Assembly: GCF_004121055.1 (NCBI RefSeq) | Contig: NZ_PYAL01000003.1 | Location: 620,001-684,000, forward strand | Direction: 5' to 3' | DNA length: 64,000 bases | From: Achromobacter aloeverae | GTDB lineage: Bacteria; Pseudomonadota; Gammaproteobacteria; Burkholderiales; Burkholderiaceae_B | Shown: piece by piece, positions 1-9,246 of the stretch | Numbering within the stretch: position 1 is the first letter of the stretch | Layout of the letters: each line of letters opens with the position of its first letter | Notes under the pieces: model-generated | What the model was told of the DNA's origin: nothing | The model's database searches: none | The model's input: the letters and a program-made list of their open reading frames with translations, nothing else | Made by a program: the position numbers and the translations under genes

Positions 1-862
1 GTTGCTGGAGTTCGACCAGAACGGCAAGTATGTGCGCGAGATAGGCGCGCATCTCTACGCCTGGTCCTTCGCCCACGATGTTCGCGTCGATCCCCAAGGC
101 AATATCTGGGCGGCCGACAAGGGTTCGGACATGGTCATCAAGTTCAACAGGGAAGGCGAGGTGGTCTGGACCTTTGGCCGCAAGCCCGAGGCCAGCGACG
201 AGGGCGCCCATCCGCTGGAGCACCCCAAGCCGCCCCTGCCCGCCGTCGACGGCGCTTTCCGCCAGGTTACCGACATGGCCTGGGATTCCAAGGGCAATAC
301 CTATATCTCCGATGGCTACATCAACTCGCGGGTGGCCAAGATCGGCCCCGACGGTCGCTGGCTGAAGTCCTGGGGCTCGTTCGGTTCGGAGCCGGGCCAG
401 TTCAATACCTTGCACGCCATCGCCACCGACGCCGAGGACCATGTCTACGTGGCGGATCGCGGCAACCGGCGTATCCAGGTGTTCGACCCCGACGGCAAGT
501 ACCTGCGCTCGATCACCATCGACCTGCCGGCGCCAGCCGACGCCCAGCAGCTGTACGGCAACAAGCCCAACCCCGAGGCCGGCGGCGTCGCCACCATGTT
601 TCCCGGTGCGCCGTGGACGTTGTGCATCACGCCCAAGGTGCCCGGCAAGCAGCAGGTACTCTATACCTCCGACGCCTATCCCGGCCGTATCTACAAGCTG
701 AGCCTGGACGGCAAGCTGCTGGGCTATCTCGGCAGCTCGGGCCGCAATGCGGGCCAGTTCGGCTGGGTCCACGAGATCGCCTGCCCCAGCGAGAACACGC
801 TATACGTGGGCGAACTGCTCAACTGGCGTGTGCAGAAGCTGACCTTGAGTCCGAAGCCGTAA
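1..862 (+). CDS. NHL-repeat six-bladed beta-propeller protein, 5' end cut by window
   Basis: The frame is open from the first base and has no convincing start codon or ribosome site, so the N-terminus lies outside the window; 286 residues are visible. The sequence contains repeated NHL-type blades, recognisable by phrases such as DPQGNIWAADKG, DSKGNTYISDGYINSRV, DAEDHVYVADRGNRRIQVFDPDGKY and SENTLYVGELLNWRVQKL. This arrangement resembles the peptidyl-alpha-hydroxyglycine alpha-amidating lyase-like family of bacterial secreted or periplasmic propellers. Function in bacteria is unclear and the amidating-lyase label is only a family resemblance. A signal peptide cannot be judged because the start is missing. 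Confidence 0.75.
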   Translation, partial: LLEFDQNGKYVREIGAHLYAWSFAHDVRVDPQGNIWAADKGSDMVIKFNREGEVVWTFGRKPEASDEGAHPLEHPKPPLPAVDGAFRQVTDMAWDSKGNTYISDGYINSRVAKIGPDGRWLKSWGSFGSEPGQFNTLHAIATDAEDHVYVADRGNRRIQVFDPDGKYLRSITIDLPAPADAQQLYGNKPNPEAGGVATMFPGAPWTLCITPKVPGKQQVLYTSDAYPGRIYKLSLDGKLLGYLGSSGRNAGQFGWVHEIACPSENTLYVGELLNWRVQKLTLSPKP

Positions 863-979
863 GGTAGGCGCCGGCGCGCGGCCCGGGGCCGCCGCCGGCT
901 GGCTTGCCGTGGGGAAGGTGAACGCGGCCTGACGGAGTAGGTACGCTACACGGAAGCGATGGATGGCGCTTCTTACCCT

Positions 980-1432
980 CTATGCCGCCTTGCGCTTTTG
1001 CAGCGTATCCCAGCCCAGCATAGCCAGACCTACCGTCTTGGGCACGGTTTTTTCGCCGCGGCGATAATAGGCGAGCATCCTGCGGCTGATACCCAGCGCT
1101 TGCGCGGCGGCGTCAAGCGTGAGGTTGTTATGGTGCATCCAGGCGATGACGGACTGGTGAGAATATTCGCCGGCTTGCTCCAGTGCAAGCGCGCGCAGGT
1201 TGTCGCTCGCCAGGGTTAGATCATCGTCATTTGCGAAGATGACGCCGAGCGCGCAGTCGTCCGGCGCAACCGTGGCGAACACTTTGCGGTCCATGAGACG
1301 CGCGAGGCTTGGGTATTTCTTGACAGTGCCGGCCAGATCGACGACTGCCGCATACCCGTCCTCGAAGGCCAAGGCCAATCGCTGCGGACCGCAGGCGGAG
1401 ACCTGCGTGATGACGAATTTGGATTGCTTCAT
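980..1432 (-). CDS. DUF2442 domain protein with C-terminal helix-turn-helix
   Basis: This 150-residue protein has an N-terminal DUF2442-like beta domain (about residues 1-80, including FEDGYAAVVDLAG and YPSLARLMD) followed by a short helix-turn-helix segment (about 110-140, LTLDAAAQALGISRRMLAYYRRGEK) of the kind that binds DNA in antitoxin-like or Xre-like proteins. DUF2442 proteins often sit next to DUF4160 toxin-like partners, but no such partner is visible on either side here. The gene stands alone between two plus-strand genes. A small orphan DNA-binding regulator is the safest description. Confidence 0.75.
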   Translation of the reverse strand: MKQSKFVITQVSACGPQRLALAFEDGYAAVVDLAGTVKKYPSLARLMDRKVFATVAPDDCALGVIFANDDDLTLASDNLRALALEQAGEYSHQSVIAWMHHNNLTLDAAAQALGISRRMLAYYRRGEKTVPKTVGLAMLGWDTLQKRKAA

Positions 1433-1693
1433 GGTCCAGTTCTTGGCGTTTGAACGAACTGGATGGGTGTCGTTGGGTTTGAGTGCGTTCCCCCACGGCG
1501 TGCCGGTATGGCTGGGGTATCCCGGCGCTCGGTTAAAATGCCCGGTTTACTGGACTGACGTCCGATCCGGCACCGATTTATAGATCCGCGTTTCGGTTTC
1601 CAGGCTGCTGCCTGGGGAAGCCGACGAACAGCGGACAGGCCGGCGGCGCGATCGTGCCGGGCTCGCCGGTGCGTTGATACTTATAGGATTTCC

Positions 1694-2785
1694 ATGGCTC
1701 TGCAATGCGGCATCGTCGGCCTGCCCAACGTCGGCAAATCGACCCTCTTCAATGCCCTGACGAAGGCCGGCATCCCGGCGGAAAACTACCCTTTCTGCAC
1801 CATCGAGCCCAATGTCGGCGTGGTGGAAGTGCCTGATCCGCGCTTGCAGAAGCTGGCGGAAATCGTCTCGCCGGAGCGCATCCTCTCCGCGACGGTGGAG
1901 TTCGTCGATATCGCCGGCCTGGTCGCTGGCGCCAGCCAGGGTGAAGGGCTGGGCAACCAGTTCCTGTCGCACATCCGCGAGACCGACGCCATCGTCAACG
2001 TTGTGCGCTGCTTCGAGGATCCCAACGTGATCCACGTTGCCGGCAAGGTCGACCCCATCGCCGACATCGAAGTCATCGAAACCGAGCTGGCCCTGGCCGA
2101 CTTGCAGACTGCCGAAAAGGCCCTGCATCGTCACCAGAAGACGGCCCGTTCCGGCGACAAGGAAGCGCAGAAGCTGGTGGGCCTGCTGGAAAAGTGCATC
2201 GCCCAGCTGAACCAGGCCAAGCCCGTGCGCGCGCTGGATTTCTCGCCGGAAGACCGTGCGCTGCTGGCGCCGCTGTGCTTCATCACGTCCAAGCCGGCCA
2301 TGTACGTGGGCAACGTGAGCGATGACGGCTTCAACGACAACCCCTTGCTGGATCGCCTGAAGGAATTCGCCGCCGCCCGCAATGCGCCGGTCGTGGCCAT
2401 CTGCGCGGCCATCGAATCGGAGATCGTCGATCTCGACGACGCCGACCGGGCGGCATTCCTGGCCGACATGGGCATGGAAGAGCCCGGCCTGAACCGCCTG
2501 ATCCGTGCGGCGTTCAAGCTGCTGGGCCTGCAAACCTACTTCACCGCCGGCGTGAAGGAAGTGCGCGCCTGGACCGTCCCCATCGGCGCCACCGCCCCGC
2601 AGGCGGCTGGCGTCATCCACACCGACTTCGAACGCGGCTTCATCCGCGCGCAGACGATTTCCTATAACGACTACATCGCCTACAAGGGCGAGCAGGGGGC
2701 CAAGGAAGCAGGCAAGATGCGGGCGGAAGGGAAGGAGTATGTGGTGCAGGATGGGGATGTGATGAACTTCCTGTTCAACGTCTGA
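1694..2785 (+). CDS. ychF: Redox-regulated ribosome-associated ATPase/GTPase YchF
   Basis: YchF (OLA1 homologue) is a universally conserved P-loop NTPase of the Obg family that binds ribosomes and prefers ATP. The 363-residue length is standard. The P-loop [14 protein letters not shown] lies at residues 9-22, switch I contains [12 protein letters not shown], the DxxG motif is DIAGLVAGA, and the C-terminal TGS domain ends in FNV as usual. Translation starts at ATG 1694, giving [16 protein letters not shown]. The gene is monocistronic here; the 260 bases upstream hold its promoter region but no gene. Confidence 0.97.
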   Translation: MALQCGIVGLPNVGKSTLFNALTKAGIPAENYPFCTIEPNVGVVEVPDPRLQKLAEIVSPERILSATVEFVDIAGLVAGASQGEGLGNQFLSHIRETDAIVNVVRCFEDPNVIHVAGKVDPIADIEVIETELALADLQTAEKALHRHQKTARSGDKEAQKLVGLLEKCIAQLNQAKPVRALDFSPEDRALLAPLCFITSKPAMYVGNVSDDGFNDNPLLDRLKEFAAARNAPVVAICAAIESEIVDLDDADRAAFLADMGMEEPGLNRLIRAAFKLLGLQTYFTAGVKEVRAWTVPIGATAPQAAGVIHTDFERGFIRAQTISYNDYIAYKGEQGAKEAGKMRAEGKEYVVQDGDVMNFLFNV

Positions 2786-3175
2786 GAGGACGCGCAGGCG
2801 CAACGGAAGCGTGCGGCGCTGGCGGCCAATCGGGGGTTGGTGGGACTGTACTGGCAGATTGGCCGCGACATCCTAGCCCGGCACCGAGCAGGGTTGTGGC
2901 GCCAAGGCGATAGACCGGCTGGCGCACGACTTGCGTGCCGCCTTCCCGGACATGAAGGGCTTTTCGCCGCGCAATATCAAGTACATGCGGGCGCTTGCCG
3001 AGGCCTGGCCGGACGAATCAATTGTGCAACGGTGCTTGCACAATTGCCGTGGTATCCCCGTCTGGCTCTGTTGGACAAAGTATCCAGCCCTGAAACCCTG
3101 CAAACCAGTCTGCCGACGATCGAGCAAATCGAGCGGGAGTTGGGCAATTCCACAAATGATGGCATCGAGGAATAA
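2786..3175 (+). pseudogene. Remnant of a YhcG/DUF1016-family nuclease gene, frameshifted and internally deleted
   Basis: Conceptual translation in two alternating frames rebuilds the N-terminus of a YhcG-type (DUF1016, PDDEXK) protein. The first frame gives QRKRAALAANRGLVGLYWQIGRD. A shift near 2895 leads to AKAIDRLAHDLRAAFPDMKG and NIKYMRALAEAWPD, and a second shift near 3030 leads back to VLAQLPWYPRLALLDKV. The text then jumps to a tail, LQTSLPTIEQIERELG, that normally ends the full-length protein of roughly 350 residues. Thus the whole nuclease domain is missing and two indels break what remains. Identification is from memory of the family; the gene is certainly non-functional. Confidence 0.7.
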
Positions 3176-3260
3176 AGTGTAGGTCCTCACCAGGCCTTGA
3201 AGTGCATACACCGACGGCCCGGCAAGCACATCACCCAGCACCAGCCAGGGAAAGTGGGAT

Positions 3261-4106
3261 ATGCCGCAATACTTCTCTGAAACGGGCTCCGTTGAAGCCG
3301 TCAATGCGCGCATGGGGGAGGACGCGTCCCCGCGTCTGGCGCAGGTCATGGCGTCATTGGTCGGCCATCTGCATGCCTTCATCAAGGACGTCCAGCTCAC
3401 CCAGGAAGAATGGGCATGTGCCATCGATTTCCTGACGCGGACCGGCCAGTTGTGCAGCGAGCAAAGACAGGAGTTCATCCTGCTGAGCGATACGCTGGGC
3501 GTGTCGATGCTGGTGGACGCAATAAATAATCGGCGGCCTTCCGGCGCCACCGAAAATACGGTGCTGGGCCCATTCCACGTCGCGGGAGCGCCACGTCGGG
3601 AGATGGGCGCGAATATCTCCGCCGATGGCAAGGGCGAAAGCTGCCTGTTCGAGGGCCGGGTGCTGGACCCCGACGGCAAGCCCATCCAGGGCGCCCGCCT
3701 GGATGTCTGGTCGGACAATGCGGACGGCTACTACGATGTCCAGCAACCCGGCGCACAGCCACGGTGGAACAACCGCGGCATTTTCGAGACCGGCGCGGAC
3801 GGCTGCTACCGGTTTCGCGGCATCAAGCCGGTTTCCTATCCCATCCCGCACGACGGCCCCGTGGGCAAGATGCTGGCCGCACTGGGCCGCCATCCCTATC
3901 GTCCGGCCCATATGCACTTCATCGTCACGGCGCCGGGTTTCCAGACGGTGGTGACGCATACCTTCGTGGGCGACGACCCCTACATCGCATCCGACGCGGT
4001 CTTCGGCGTGAAGGATGCCCTGGTGGCGCCGTTCCAGAAAGTGAGCGACGGGGAAACCCTTTGGCGCTCTCCTTTCGACTTCGTTCTCGTTCCAGTCTCT
4101 CCTTGA
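3261..4106 (+). CDS. Intradiol ring-cleavage dioxygenase (catechol/hydroxyquinol 1,2-dioxygenase type)
   Basis: This 281-residue protein has an N-terminal helical dimerisation domain (about 20-100) and the beta-sandwich dioxygenase domain. The four non-haem Fe(III) ligands are visible and correctly spaced: Tyr157 (NADGYYDVQ), Tyr193 (PVSYPIPHDGPVG), His217 and His219 (YRPAHMHF). Such enzymes open catechols or hydroxyquinol between the two hydroxyls to give muconate or maleylacetate. The length and the GATENTVLGPFHV segment favour the hydroxyquinol/catechol 1,2 group, but the substrate cannot be fixed. No muconate-cycloisomerase or maleylacetate-reductase gene is adjacent. The start ATG at 3261 is preceded by a purine-rich AGGGAAAG. 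Confidence 0.88.
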   Translation: MPQYFSETGSVEAVNARMGEDASPRLAQVMASLVGHLHAFIKDVQLTQEEWACAIDFLTRTGQLCSEQRQEFILLSDTLGVSMLVDAINNRRPSGATENTVLGPFHVAGAPRREMGANISADGKGESCLFEGRVLDPDGKPIQGARLDVWSDNADGYYDVQQPGAQPRWNNRGIFETGADGCYRFRGIKPVSYPIPHDGPVGKMLAALGRHPYRPAHMHFIVTAPGFQTVVTHTFVGDDPYIASDAVFGVKDALVAPFQKVSDGETLWRSPFDFVLVPVSP

Positions 4107-4185
4107 GGCCATGACAAGCGAGCCATATTGGAGACGGAACACCGAATATTGAATTCGCGTGACGGGCGTTGCAGCCCGCCCGAGC

Positions 4186-4629
4186 TCAAGCTGAAGCCGG
4201 CGCGCGGCGCCAATGTGTCTTGGTGCCGAACTTCACCCGGTTGTCGGTGAGTTTCATTGCGTCGACCATGACCTTCCAGACCGGCGAGGCAATGCCGCGC
4301 GTTTCAGGAAAGCGTTCATGGTACAGGGCGAGCACGCGGGCTTTTTCCGTGCTGTCCTCCACCTGCGTCGCGACGCCCGAGAATTGCAGCCCCAGGATCT
4401 GGGAGATGTCCCGCGGCTGGCCCGCGACGCAGCCTGCCACCCGCGGATGCGCCTGGATGGCGCGCGCATGGCGGGTGTCCAGGCTGCCCAGGAAGACCAG
4501 CGCCACGGTTTGCGGATCGTAGGCAAAGAAGGCGTTGCAGGCCCACGGCCCCTGCGCGTCCTGGACAGCCAGGGACAGGACGTGATGGTCGGCGAGCAAA
4601 GCAGTGATGGCGGCGGGTACGGGTTCCAT
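4186..4629 (-). CDS. Pyridoxamine 5'-phosphate oxidase-like flavin-binding protein (YhbP type)
   Basis: A 147-residue split-barrel protein of the PNPOx-like clan. The motifs HVLSLAVQD, WACNAFFAYDPQTVALVFLGSLDTRHARAI and VAGCVAGQP are those of the YhbP/UPF0306 group of small FMN-binding proteins with unknown physiological substrates. It is transcribed toward the intradiol dioxygenase gene (convergent, about 80 bases apart) and lies downstream of the NIT/ANTAR regulator gene on the same strand, 119 bases away. That gap is large enough for a separate promoter. A role as a true pyridoxine oxidase is unlikely at this length. Confidence 0.75.
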   Translation of the reverse strand: MEPVPAAITALLADHHVLSLAVQDAQGPWACNAFFAYDPQTVALVFLGSLDTRHARAIQAHPRVAGCVAGQPRDISQILGLQFSGVATQVEDSTEKARVLALYHERFPETRGIASPVWKVMVDAMKLTDNRVKFGTKTHWRRAPASA

Positions 4630-4748
4630 GGCCGCCTATGTTACGGGATCCACGGCGGAGAGTTACAGCGGAGATCCGCAGCGGCGATGCAGATTGCCGC
4701 GCCATGCTGCCCGGCCGGTACAGGCGGCGCGTCCTGGCGGCGCTGTCG

Positions 4749-6044
4749 TCAACGCTTCCTGCCGTCCACCCGCTTGCCGCCCAGCTTGTCGATGACCTCG
4801 CGCGCTACCGCCTGCAAGGGCTGGCCCGTGTTCATCGCCGTCTTTTGCAACTGGTCGTGGGCGTCCTTCTCCGTGACGCCCAGGGCCGCGACGAGCACCC
4901 ACTTCGCGCGCTCCACGTACTTGCGTTCCTCCAGGGCCTTGCGCGCCTGCGCCAGCTGGTGCTCGGAATCGGCCAGGCGCGCGGTCTGGCGCGCCAGCAT
5001 GTCCAGTACCGACGCCTGCAGGCCGGCGCCCAGCGGGTCATCGGGCAGTGCGTTCAACGGACGGGCCTGGACGTTGAAGACACGGCCCGCGCCGTCGCGT
5101 GGATCGGCGCTGGAGAGCTGGTCGAGCAGGACGCGATGGTCCGCCAGTTCCTCGCGCATCGACGTGATGCGGGCCTGGCAGAGCCGCGCCAGTTCATCGA
5201 TCAGCTTGCGCTCGACGTGGTGCATGGCGTCGATGCGCGCGGTGGCGGCCGCGAACCATGCCGCGCTCAGCTGGCGGTCCACCTGCTGCCCGGCGTCGGT
5301 CCGCGCGGCGATGGTGCGCAGGCGTGCCAGCGTTTCGGTGAGTTCTCCCACGCTGCGCCAGGCCTGGGCATCGGCGTCCCGGGGTCCGCCATGGGCCAGG
5401 AATGCATCGAAGCAGCGCTCCTGGGCCTGCGCCAGGGCCTGCATCTGCGCCTTGCGTTCGTCGGTGAAGTAGCCGTTCAGGAAACCGATGACGCCACAGG
5501 CCCTTTCCTGGCCGCACAGTTCCTTGCCCTGGATGAAGTTGAGCAGCGCCACCAGCGCCCGCGTGACGTCGGCGTCGACGGCGGTGTCCGCCAGTTCGAA
5601 TACGATGGCCAGCAAGGCGCCCAGCAGGCCGGTATAGCGGCTGGTGGCGGCTTCCGCCGCGATCGCGCGACGGCGGACCTGTTCGCGCAGCGTCTCCAAC
5701 TGCTCCAGCTGTTGCAAGGCATGGGCGACCGCGGACAGCAGGCGCACGCTGGCATGCTCGGCCGGACCGCTGGGTTCGATCAGGCAGTCCCAGGCCGCGC
5801 GCACCTCGGCTTCGATGGCCGCGCTATCGCGCGCTTGCGCGGCGACTTCGGCGAGCATGGTGTCGCCGACGTCGCAAAGCAGGGCATTGGACAGGCCGCG
5901 CTCTTTTTGCAGCCCGTGCACCAGTTGGCTGATCAGGTCGACCAGCCGCGACAGGTCCGTCAAGGCTTCGAGCCTGCCCAGTTCCCGTTGGCGCGCCGCC
6001 ATGAGAAAACGCAGGGGCGGCGCGAGTCTTTTTTTCTGCATCAA
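4749..6044 (-). CDS. nasR: Nitrate/nitrite-sensing antitermination regulator, NIT plus ANTAR domains (NasR-like)
   Basis: The 431-residue protein has a nitrate- and nitrite-sensing NIT domain (about 45-300, beginning VDLISQLVHGLQKERGLSNALL) and a C-terminal RNA-binding ANTAR domain (about 365-425, AKWVLVAALGVTEKDAHDQLQ and AMNTGQPLQAVAREVI). This is the architecture of Klebsiella NasR, which on sensing nitrate or nitrite binds the nascent leader RNA of the nas operon and prevents transcription termination. It lies 115 bases after nirD on the same strand, and nirB is preceded by a leader with a strong terminator hairpin, so an autoregulated loop is expected. The symbol is by architecture and context, not by measured function. 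Confidence 0.87.
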   Translation of the reverse strand: MMQKKRLAPPLRFLMAARQRELGRLEALTDLSRLVDLISQLVHGLQKERGLSNALLCDVGDTMLAEVAAQARDSAAIEAEVRAAWDCLIEPSGPAEHASVRLLSAVAHALQQLEQLETLREQVRRRAIAAEAATSRYTGLLGALLAIVFELADTAVDADVTRALVALLNFIQGKELCGQERACGVIGFLNGYFTDERKAQMQALAQAQERCFDAFLAHGGPRDADAQAWRSVGELTETLARLRTIAARTDAGQQVDRQLSAAWFAAATARIDAMHHVERKLIDELARLCQARITSMREELADHRVLLDQLSSADPRDGAGRVFNVQARPLNALPDDPLGAGLQASVLDMLARQTARLADSEHQLAQARKALEERKYVERAKWVLVAALGVTEKDAHDQLQKTAMNTGQPLQAVAREVIDKLGGKRVDGRKR

Positions 6045-6082
6045 ACTGATCCCCGCTTTTTCGCCATGCTAACTCAGCGCGG

Positions 6083-6098
6083 CGTCACCGGGGTGACG
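6083..6098. repeat. Perfect inverted repeat between nirD and the nasR-like gene
   Basis: CGTCACC-GG-GGTGACG is a perfect 7-bp stem with a 2-base loop in the 115-bp gap between nirD and the NIT/ANTAR gene. No U-run follows on either strand, so it is not a canonical terminator; it could be a processing site or a protein site. Confidence 0.4.
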
Positions 6099-6159
6099 GG
6101 CTGGTCCACGCCTGTCCGTCGCGGCCGACCTGTCCCGGTCGAGCCGTATCCAGCGGCGC

Positions 6160-6522
6160 TCAATCCATCAGCACCCAGACTTCGTCCCCCTCCAGCCGCG
6201 CCGGCCACGCGCGCAGGGCCTGGGTGGCGTCCTCCACGCATTGTCCATCCCGCAGGCGGAAATGCTGTTTGTACATCGGCGACGCCACCACCAGTTCGCC
6301 GGCCAGGTGTGCCAGGATGCCGCGGCCGATGACGTTGGCGCCCGATTGCGGGTCCTTGTTGGACAGGGCGTAGACCGGTTGCTCCGGATGGTCGGGCACA
6401 TGGAAGATCGCGACCTGGCGGCCGTCGACCAGGGCGACGACGCCCGATCCGGCAACGAGGTCGGCGCGCAGGCAGGCAGGCCGCCAGCTGGCGGTTGGGA
6501 GAGAGGCGGGCAGGGCGCTCAC
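6160..6522 (-). CDS. nirD: Nitrite reductase (NADH) small subunit
   Basis: NirD is the small subunit of the cytoplasmic assimilatory NADH:nitrite reductase. The 120-residue product contains GSGVVALVDGRQVAIFHV, YALSNKDPQSGANVIGRG and SPMYKQHFRLRDGQCVED, typical of NirD, whose Rieske-like fold lacks the iron-sulfur ligands. I chose the GTG at 6522, which overlaps the nirB stop as GTGA and gives SALPASLPTASWRPACL. A longer open frame continues upstream but only antisense-like arginine-rich text is added. Translational coupling to nirB fits a 1:1 complex. Confidence 0.92.
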   Translation of the reverse strand: MSALPASLPTASWRPACLRADLVAGSGVVALVDGRQVAIFHVPDHPEQPVYALSNKDPQSGANVIGRGILAHLAGELVVASPMYKQHFRLRDGQCVEDATQALRAWPARLEGDEVWVLMD

Positions 6523-9113
6523 GATACGGACTCCTCGATGAGGGGAATGATTTTCTTGCCGTCCTGGACGGCGGTCGTGGCCGGCGCGGGGCGCGCCATG
6601 TCGGCCGGCCGTTTCTGGCCACGTTCGTCGACGAAGACGATGTCCGGGTCGCCGCCGCGCTGGTTCACGAAGGTACGGAAACGCTTGAGTTTCTCCGGGT
6701 CGGACAAGGCGTTGGCCCACTCGCACTCGTAGTTGTCGACCACGGCCTGCATCTGGGCTTCCAGCTCGGCGCCCAGGCCCAGGCTGTCGTCCAGCACGAC
6801 TTCCTTCAGGTATTCCAGGCCGCCTTCCAGGGACTCGCGCCAGACCGACGTGCGTTGCAGCTTGTCGGCGGTGCGGATATAGAACATGAGCAGGCGGTCG
6901 ATGGCGCGGATCAGGCCGGCGTCATCCAGGTCGGTGGCGAACAGTTCCGCGTGGCGCGGGCGCATGCCGCCGTTGCCGCACACATAAAGGTTCCAGCCGC
7001 GTTCCGTGGCGATGACGCCGATATCCTTGCTCTGCGCCTCGGCGCATTCGCGGGTGCAGCCCGACACGGCGAACTTCAGTTTGTGCGGCGCGCGCAAGCC
7101 TTTGTAGCGGTTCTCCAGGGTCAGGGCCATCTTGACGCTGTCCTGCACGCCGTAGCGGCACCAGGTGCTGCCGACGCAGGACTTCACGGTGCGGGTGGAC
7201 TTGCCGTAGGCGTGGCCGGTTTCAAAGCCCGCCTCGATCAGCTCGGCCCAGATATCCGGCAGTTCGTGCAATTGCGCGCCGAAGAAATCGATGCGCTGGC
7301 CGCCAGTGATCTTGGTATAGAGGCCGTACTTCTGGCCTATGCGCCCCAGGGCCACCAGCTTGTCCGGCGTGATTTCGCCGCCGGCGATACGCGGCACCAC
7401 GGAATACGTGCCGTTTTTCTGCATGTTCGCCATGAACATGTCGTTGGTGTCCTGCAGGACGACGCGCTTGGGGTCCTGGATGGGCTGGTTCCAGCACGAC
7501 GCCAGGATGGAGGCGACCACGGGCTTGCAGATCTCACAGCCCACGCTGCCCCGGCCATGCTTGCGCAGCAACTCGTCGAAGGACTCGATGGCGCCCACCC
7601 GCACCATGGCGTAAAGCTCCTGGCGGGTGTGGGCGAAGTGTTCGCAGAGGCTTTTGTCCACCGTGACGCCGCGCCGGGTCTGTTCATGCTCGAACACTTG
7701 CTTGAGCAGGGCCGCGCAGCCTCCGCAACCCGTCGAGGCCTTGGTGCAGGCTTTGACTTCTCCCAGCGTGCCGCAGCCGCCGTCGATGGCGGCGCGGATG
7801 GCGCCCTTGTCCACGTTGTGGCAGGAGCAGACGACCGCACTGTCGGGCAGGGCGTCGGCCCCCAGCAGGGGCGCGCCGCTGGTGCTGGGCAGGATCAGGC
7901 TGGCGGGTTCGGCCGGCGCGGCCATGGCGTTGACGGTGTATTGGAGCAGCGTGTCGTAGTAGCTGTTGTCGCCGACCAGGATGGCGCCGAGGATGCGCTT
8001 GCCGTCCGCCGACACCACCACGCGCCGGTAGCTGGCGCCGGCTTCGTCGACGTAGCGGTAGCTGCGCGCACCCGGCGTGGCGCCGTGGGCGTCGCCGATC
8101 GAACCGACGTCCACGCCCAGCAGCTTGAGCTTGGTGGACATGTCCGCGCCCTGGAAGCGCAGGCTGTCGTCGCCGCACAGCTGCGCCGCCGCGACGCGTG
8201 CCATCTGGTAGCCGGGCGCCACCAGGCCGAAGGTCTGGCCTTCCCATACCGCGCATTCGCCGATGGCGTAGATGTCGGGGTCGCTGGTGCGGCAGCACGC
8301 GTCGATCGCCACGCCGCCGCGCGCGCCCATCGCAAGGCCGCCGATCTTGGGCAGTTCGTCGCGTGGACGTATGCCGGCGGAGAACACCACCAGGTCGGTT
8401 TCCAGCGCCTCGCCGCCTACGAAGTTCATGCGGTGACGGTAGCGCTGGCCCGGTTTGATCGATTCGGTGGCGCGCGATACGTGCACGTGCACGCCCAGCG
8501 CCTCGATGCGCGCGCGCAGCGCCGCGCTGCCTTCGGCGTCGAGCTGGGCGGGCATGAGGCGCGGCGCGAATTCCACCACATGCGCTTCCAGGCCCAGCTG
8601 GCGCAGCGCATTGGCGGCCTCCAGGCCCAGCAGGCCGCCGCCCACCACCACGCCGCGCCGCGCGCCCGCGGCGGCGGCGCGGATCTGGTCGAGATCGTCC
8701 AGCGTGCGATAGACCAGCCGGGATGTCGCGGCGGCCCCTTCGACGGGCGGCACGAAGGGATAGGACCCCGTGGCCAGGATCAGCTTGTCGTAGTGCCGAG
8801 GGCCCCCGCTGGTGGCCAGCGTGTGCCCGGCGCGATCCAGCGCCGTGACCTTGACGCCCAGATGCAGGGCCAGGCCGTCGTGCTGGTAGTCGGCCGCGTC
8901 GCCCAGGCGCAGCGACGCCGCGTCGCGTCCGGCGAAGTATTCGGACAGATGCACCCGATCATAGGCGGGGAGGGATTCTTCGCCGTAGATCTCGATGCGA
9001 TATCGCGCGAGCGCGCCGCCGGCCACCAGTTGCGCCACGCAGTGATGGGCCACCATGCCGTGGCCGACGATGGCCAGGATGGGACGATCCGGGTGAGGAA
9101 GGGGTGTGGTCAT
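6519..9113 (-). CDS. nirB: Nitrite reductase (NADH) large subunit
   Basis: NirB reduces nitrite to ammonium with NADH using FAD, iron-sulfur clusters and sirohaem. The 864-residue product has an N-terminal FAD site (ILAIVGHGMVAHHC), an NAD site (GVVVGGGLLGLEAA), a BFD-like [2Fe-2S] segment (VVCSCHNVDKG with GCGGC, about 425-475) and the nitrite/sulfite-reductase halves with sirohaem/[4Fe-4S] cysteines in CVGSTWC (CX5C) and GCTREC (CX3C). I start it at ATG 9113 (MTTPLPHPDRP); the frame extends 32 codons further upstream but that stretch encodes the leader terminator hairpin. Together with nirD it forms the nitrite step of nitrate assimilation; no nitrate reductase or transporter gene is in this window. 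Confidence 0.95.
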   Translation of the reverse strand: MTTPLPHPDRPILAIVGHGMVAHHCVAQLVAGGALARYRIEIYGEESLPAYDRVHLSEYFAGRDAASLRLGDAADYQHDGLALHLGVKVTALDRAGHTLATSGGPRHYDKLILATGSYPFVPPVEGAAATSRLVYRTLDDLDQIRAAAAGARRGVVVGGGLLGLEAANALRQLGLEAHVVEFAPRLMPAQLDAEGSAALRARIEALGVHVHVSRATESIKPGQRYRHRMNFVGGEALETDLVVFSAGIRPRDELPKIGGLAMGARGGVAIDACCRTSDPDIYAIGECAVWEGQTFGLVAPGYQMARVAAAQLCGDDSLRFQGADMSTKLKLLGVDVGSIGDAHGATPGARSYRYVDEAGASYRRVVVSADGKRILGAILVGDNSYYDTLLQYTVNAMAAPAEPASLILPSTSGAPLLGADALPDSAVVCSCHNVDKGAIRAAIDGGCGTLGEVKACTKASTGCGGCAALLKQVFEHEQTRRGVTVDKSLCEHFAHTRQELYAMVRVGAIESFDELLRKHGRGSVGCEICKPVVASILASCWNQPIQDPKRVVLQDTNDMFMANMQKNGTYSVVPRIAGGEITPDKLVALGRIGQKYGLYTKITGGQRIDFFGAQLHELPDIWAELIEAGFETGHAYGKSTRTVKSCVGSTWCRYGVQDSVKMALTLENRYKGLRAPHKLKFAVSGCTRECAEAQSKDIGVIATERGWNLYVCGNGGMRPRHAELFATDLDDAGLIRAIDRLLMFYIRTADKLQRTSVWRESLEGGLEYLKEVVLDDSLGLGAELEAQMQAVVDNYECEWANALSDPEKLKRFRTFVNQRGGDPDIVFVDERGQKRPADMARPAPATTAVQDGKKIIPLIEESVS

Positions 9114-9150
9114 GAATTGCTCGCCTGTCGGTGTTGCGCAATCGGACTGC

Positions 9151-9195
9151 GAAAAGCAAAAGGCGCCTCGGACCATCAAGGTCCGAGGCGCCTTT
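9151..9195 (-). terminator. Leader intrinsic terminator (attenuator) upstream of nirB
   Basis: A perfect 16-bp inverted repeat, arms 9159-9174 and 9180-9195 with a 5-base loop, whose GC core is GGCGCCTCGGACC. Read on the minus strand it is followed by TTTTGCTTTT, the layout of a Rho-independent terminator. It sits 38-82 bases before the nirB ATG and downstream of the predicted sigma-54 promoter, so it must be read through for nirBD expression. By analogy with Klebsiella nasF leader RNA, this is the likely target step of the NIT/ANTAR protein encoded after nirD. Confidence 0.85.
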
Positions 9196-9215
9196 GCCTC
9201 ACTTGCCATGCGGAT

Positions 9216-9233
9216 CGCCGGCGCGAGCCGGCG
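9216..9233 (-). other. Second leader hairpin between promoter and attenuator
   Basis: On the minus strand CGCCGGC-TCGC-GCCGGCG forms a perfect 7-bp stem just after the predicted transcription start and about 20 bases before the attenuator. It is a candidate part of an ANTAR recognition element, though the loop does not match the canonical hexaloop with A1 and G4. Confidence 0.5.
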
Positions 9234-9246
9234 GTTGATTCAAGCA

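Noticed and set aside
3176-3260. A minus-strand peptide FPWLVLGDVLAGPSVYALQG before the dioxygenase gene
   Set aside because: It looks membrane-like, but it is about 40 codons inside a longer frame antisense to real or decayed genes, with no start or family match I can support.
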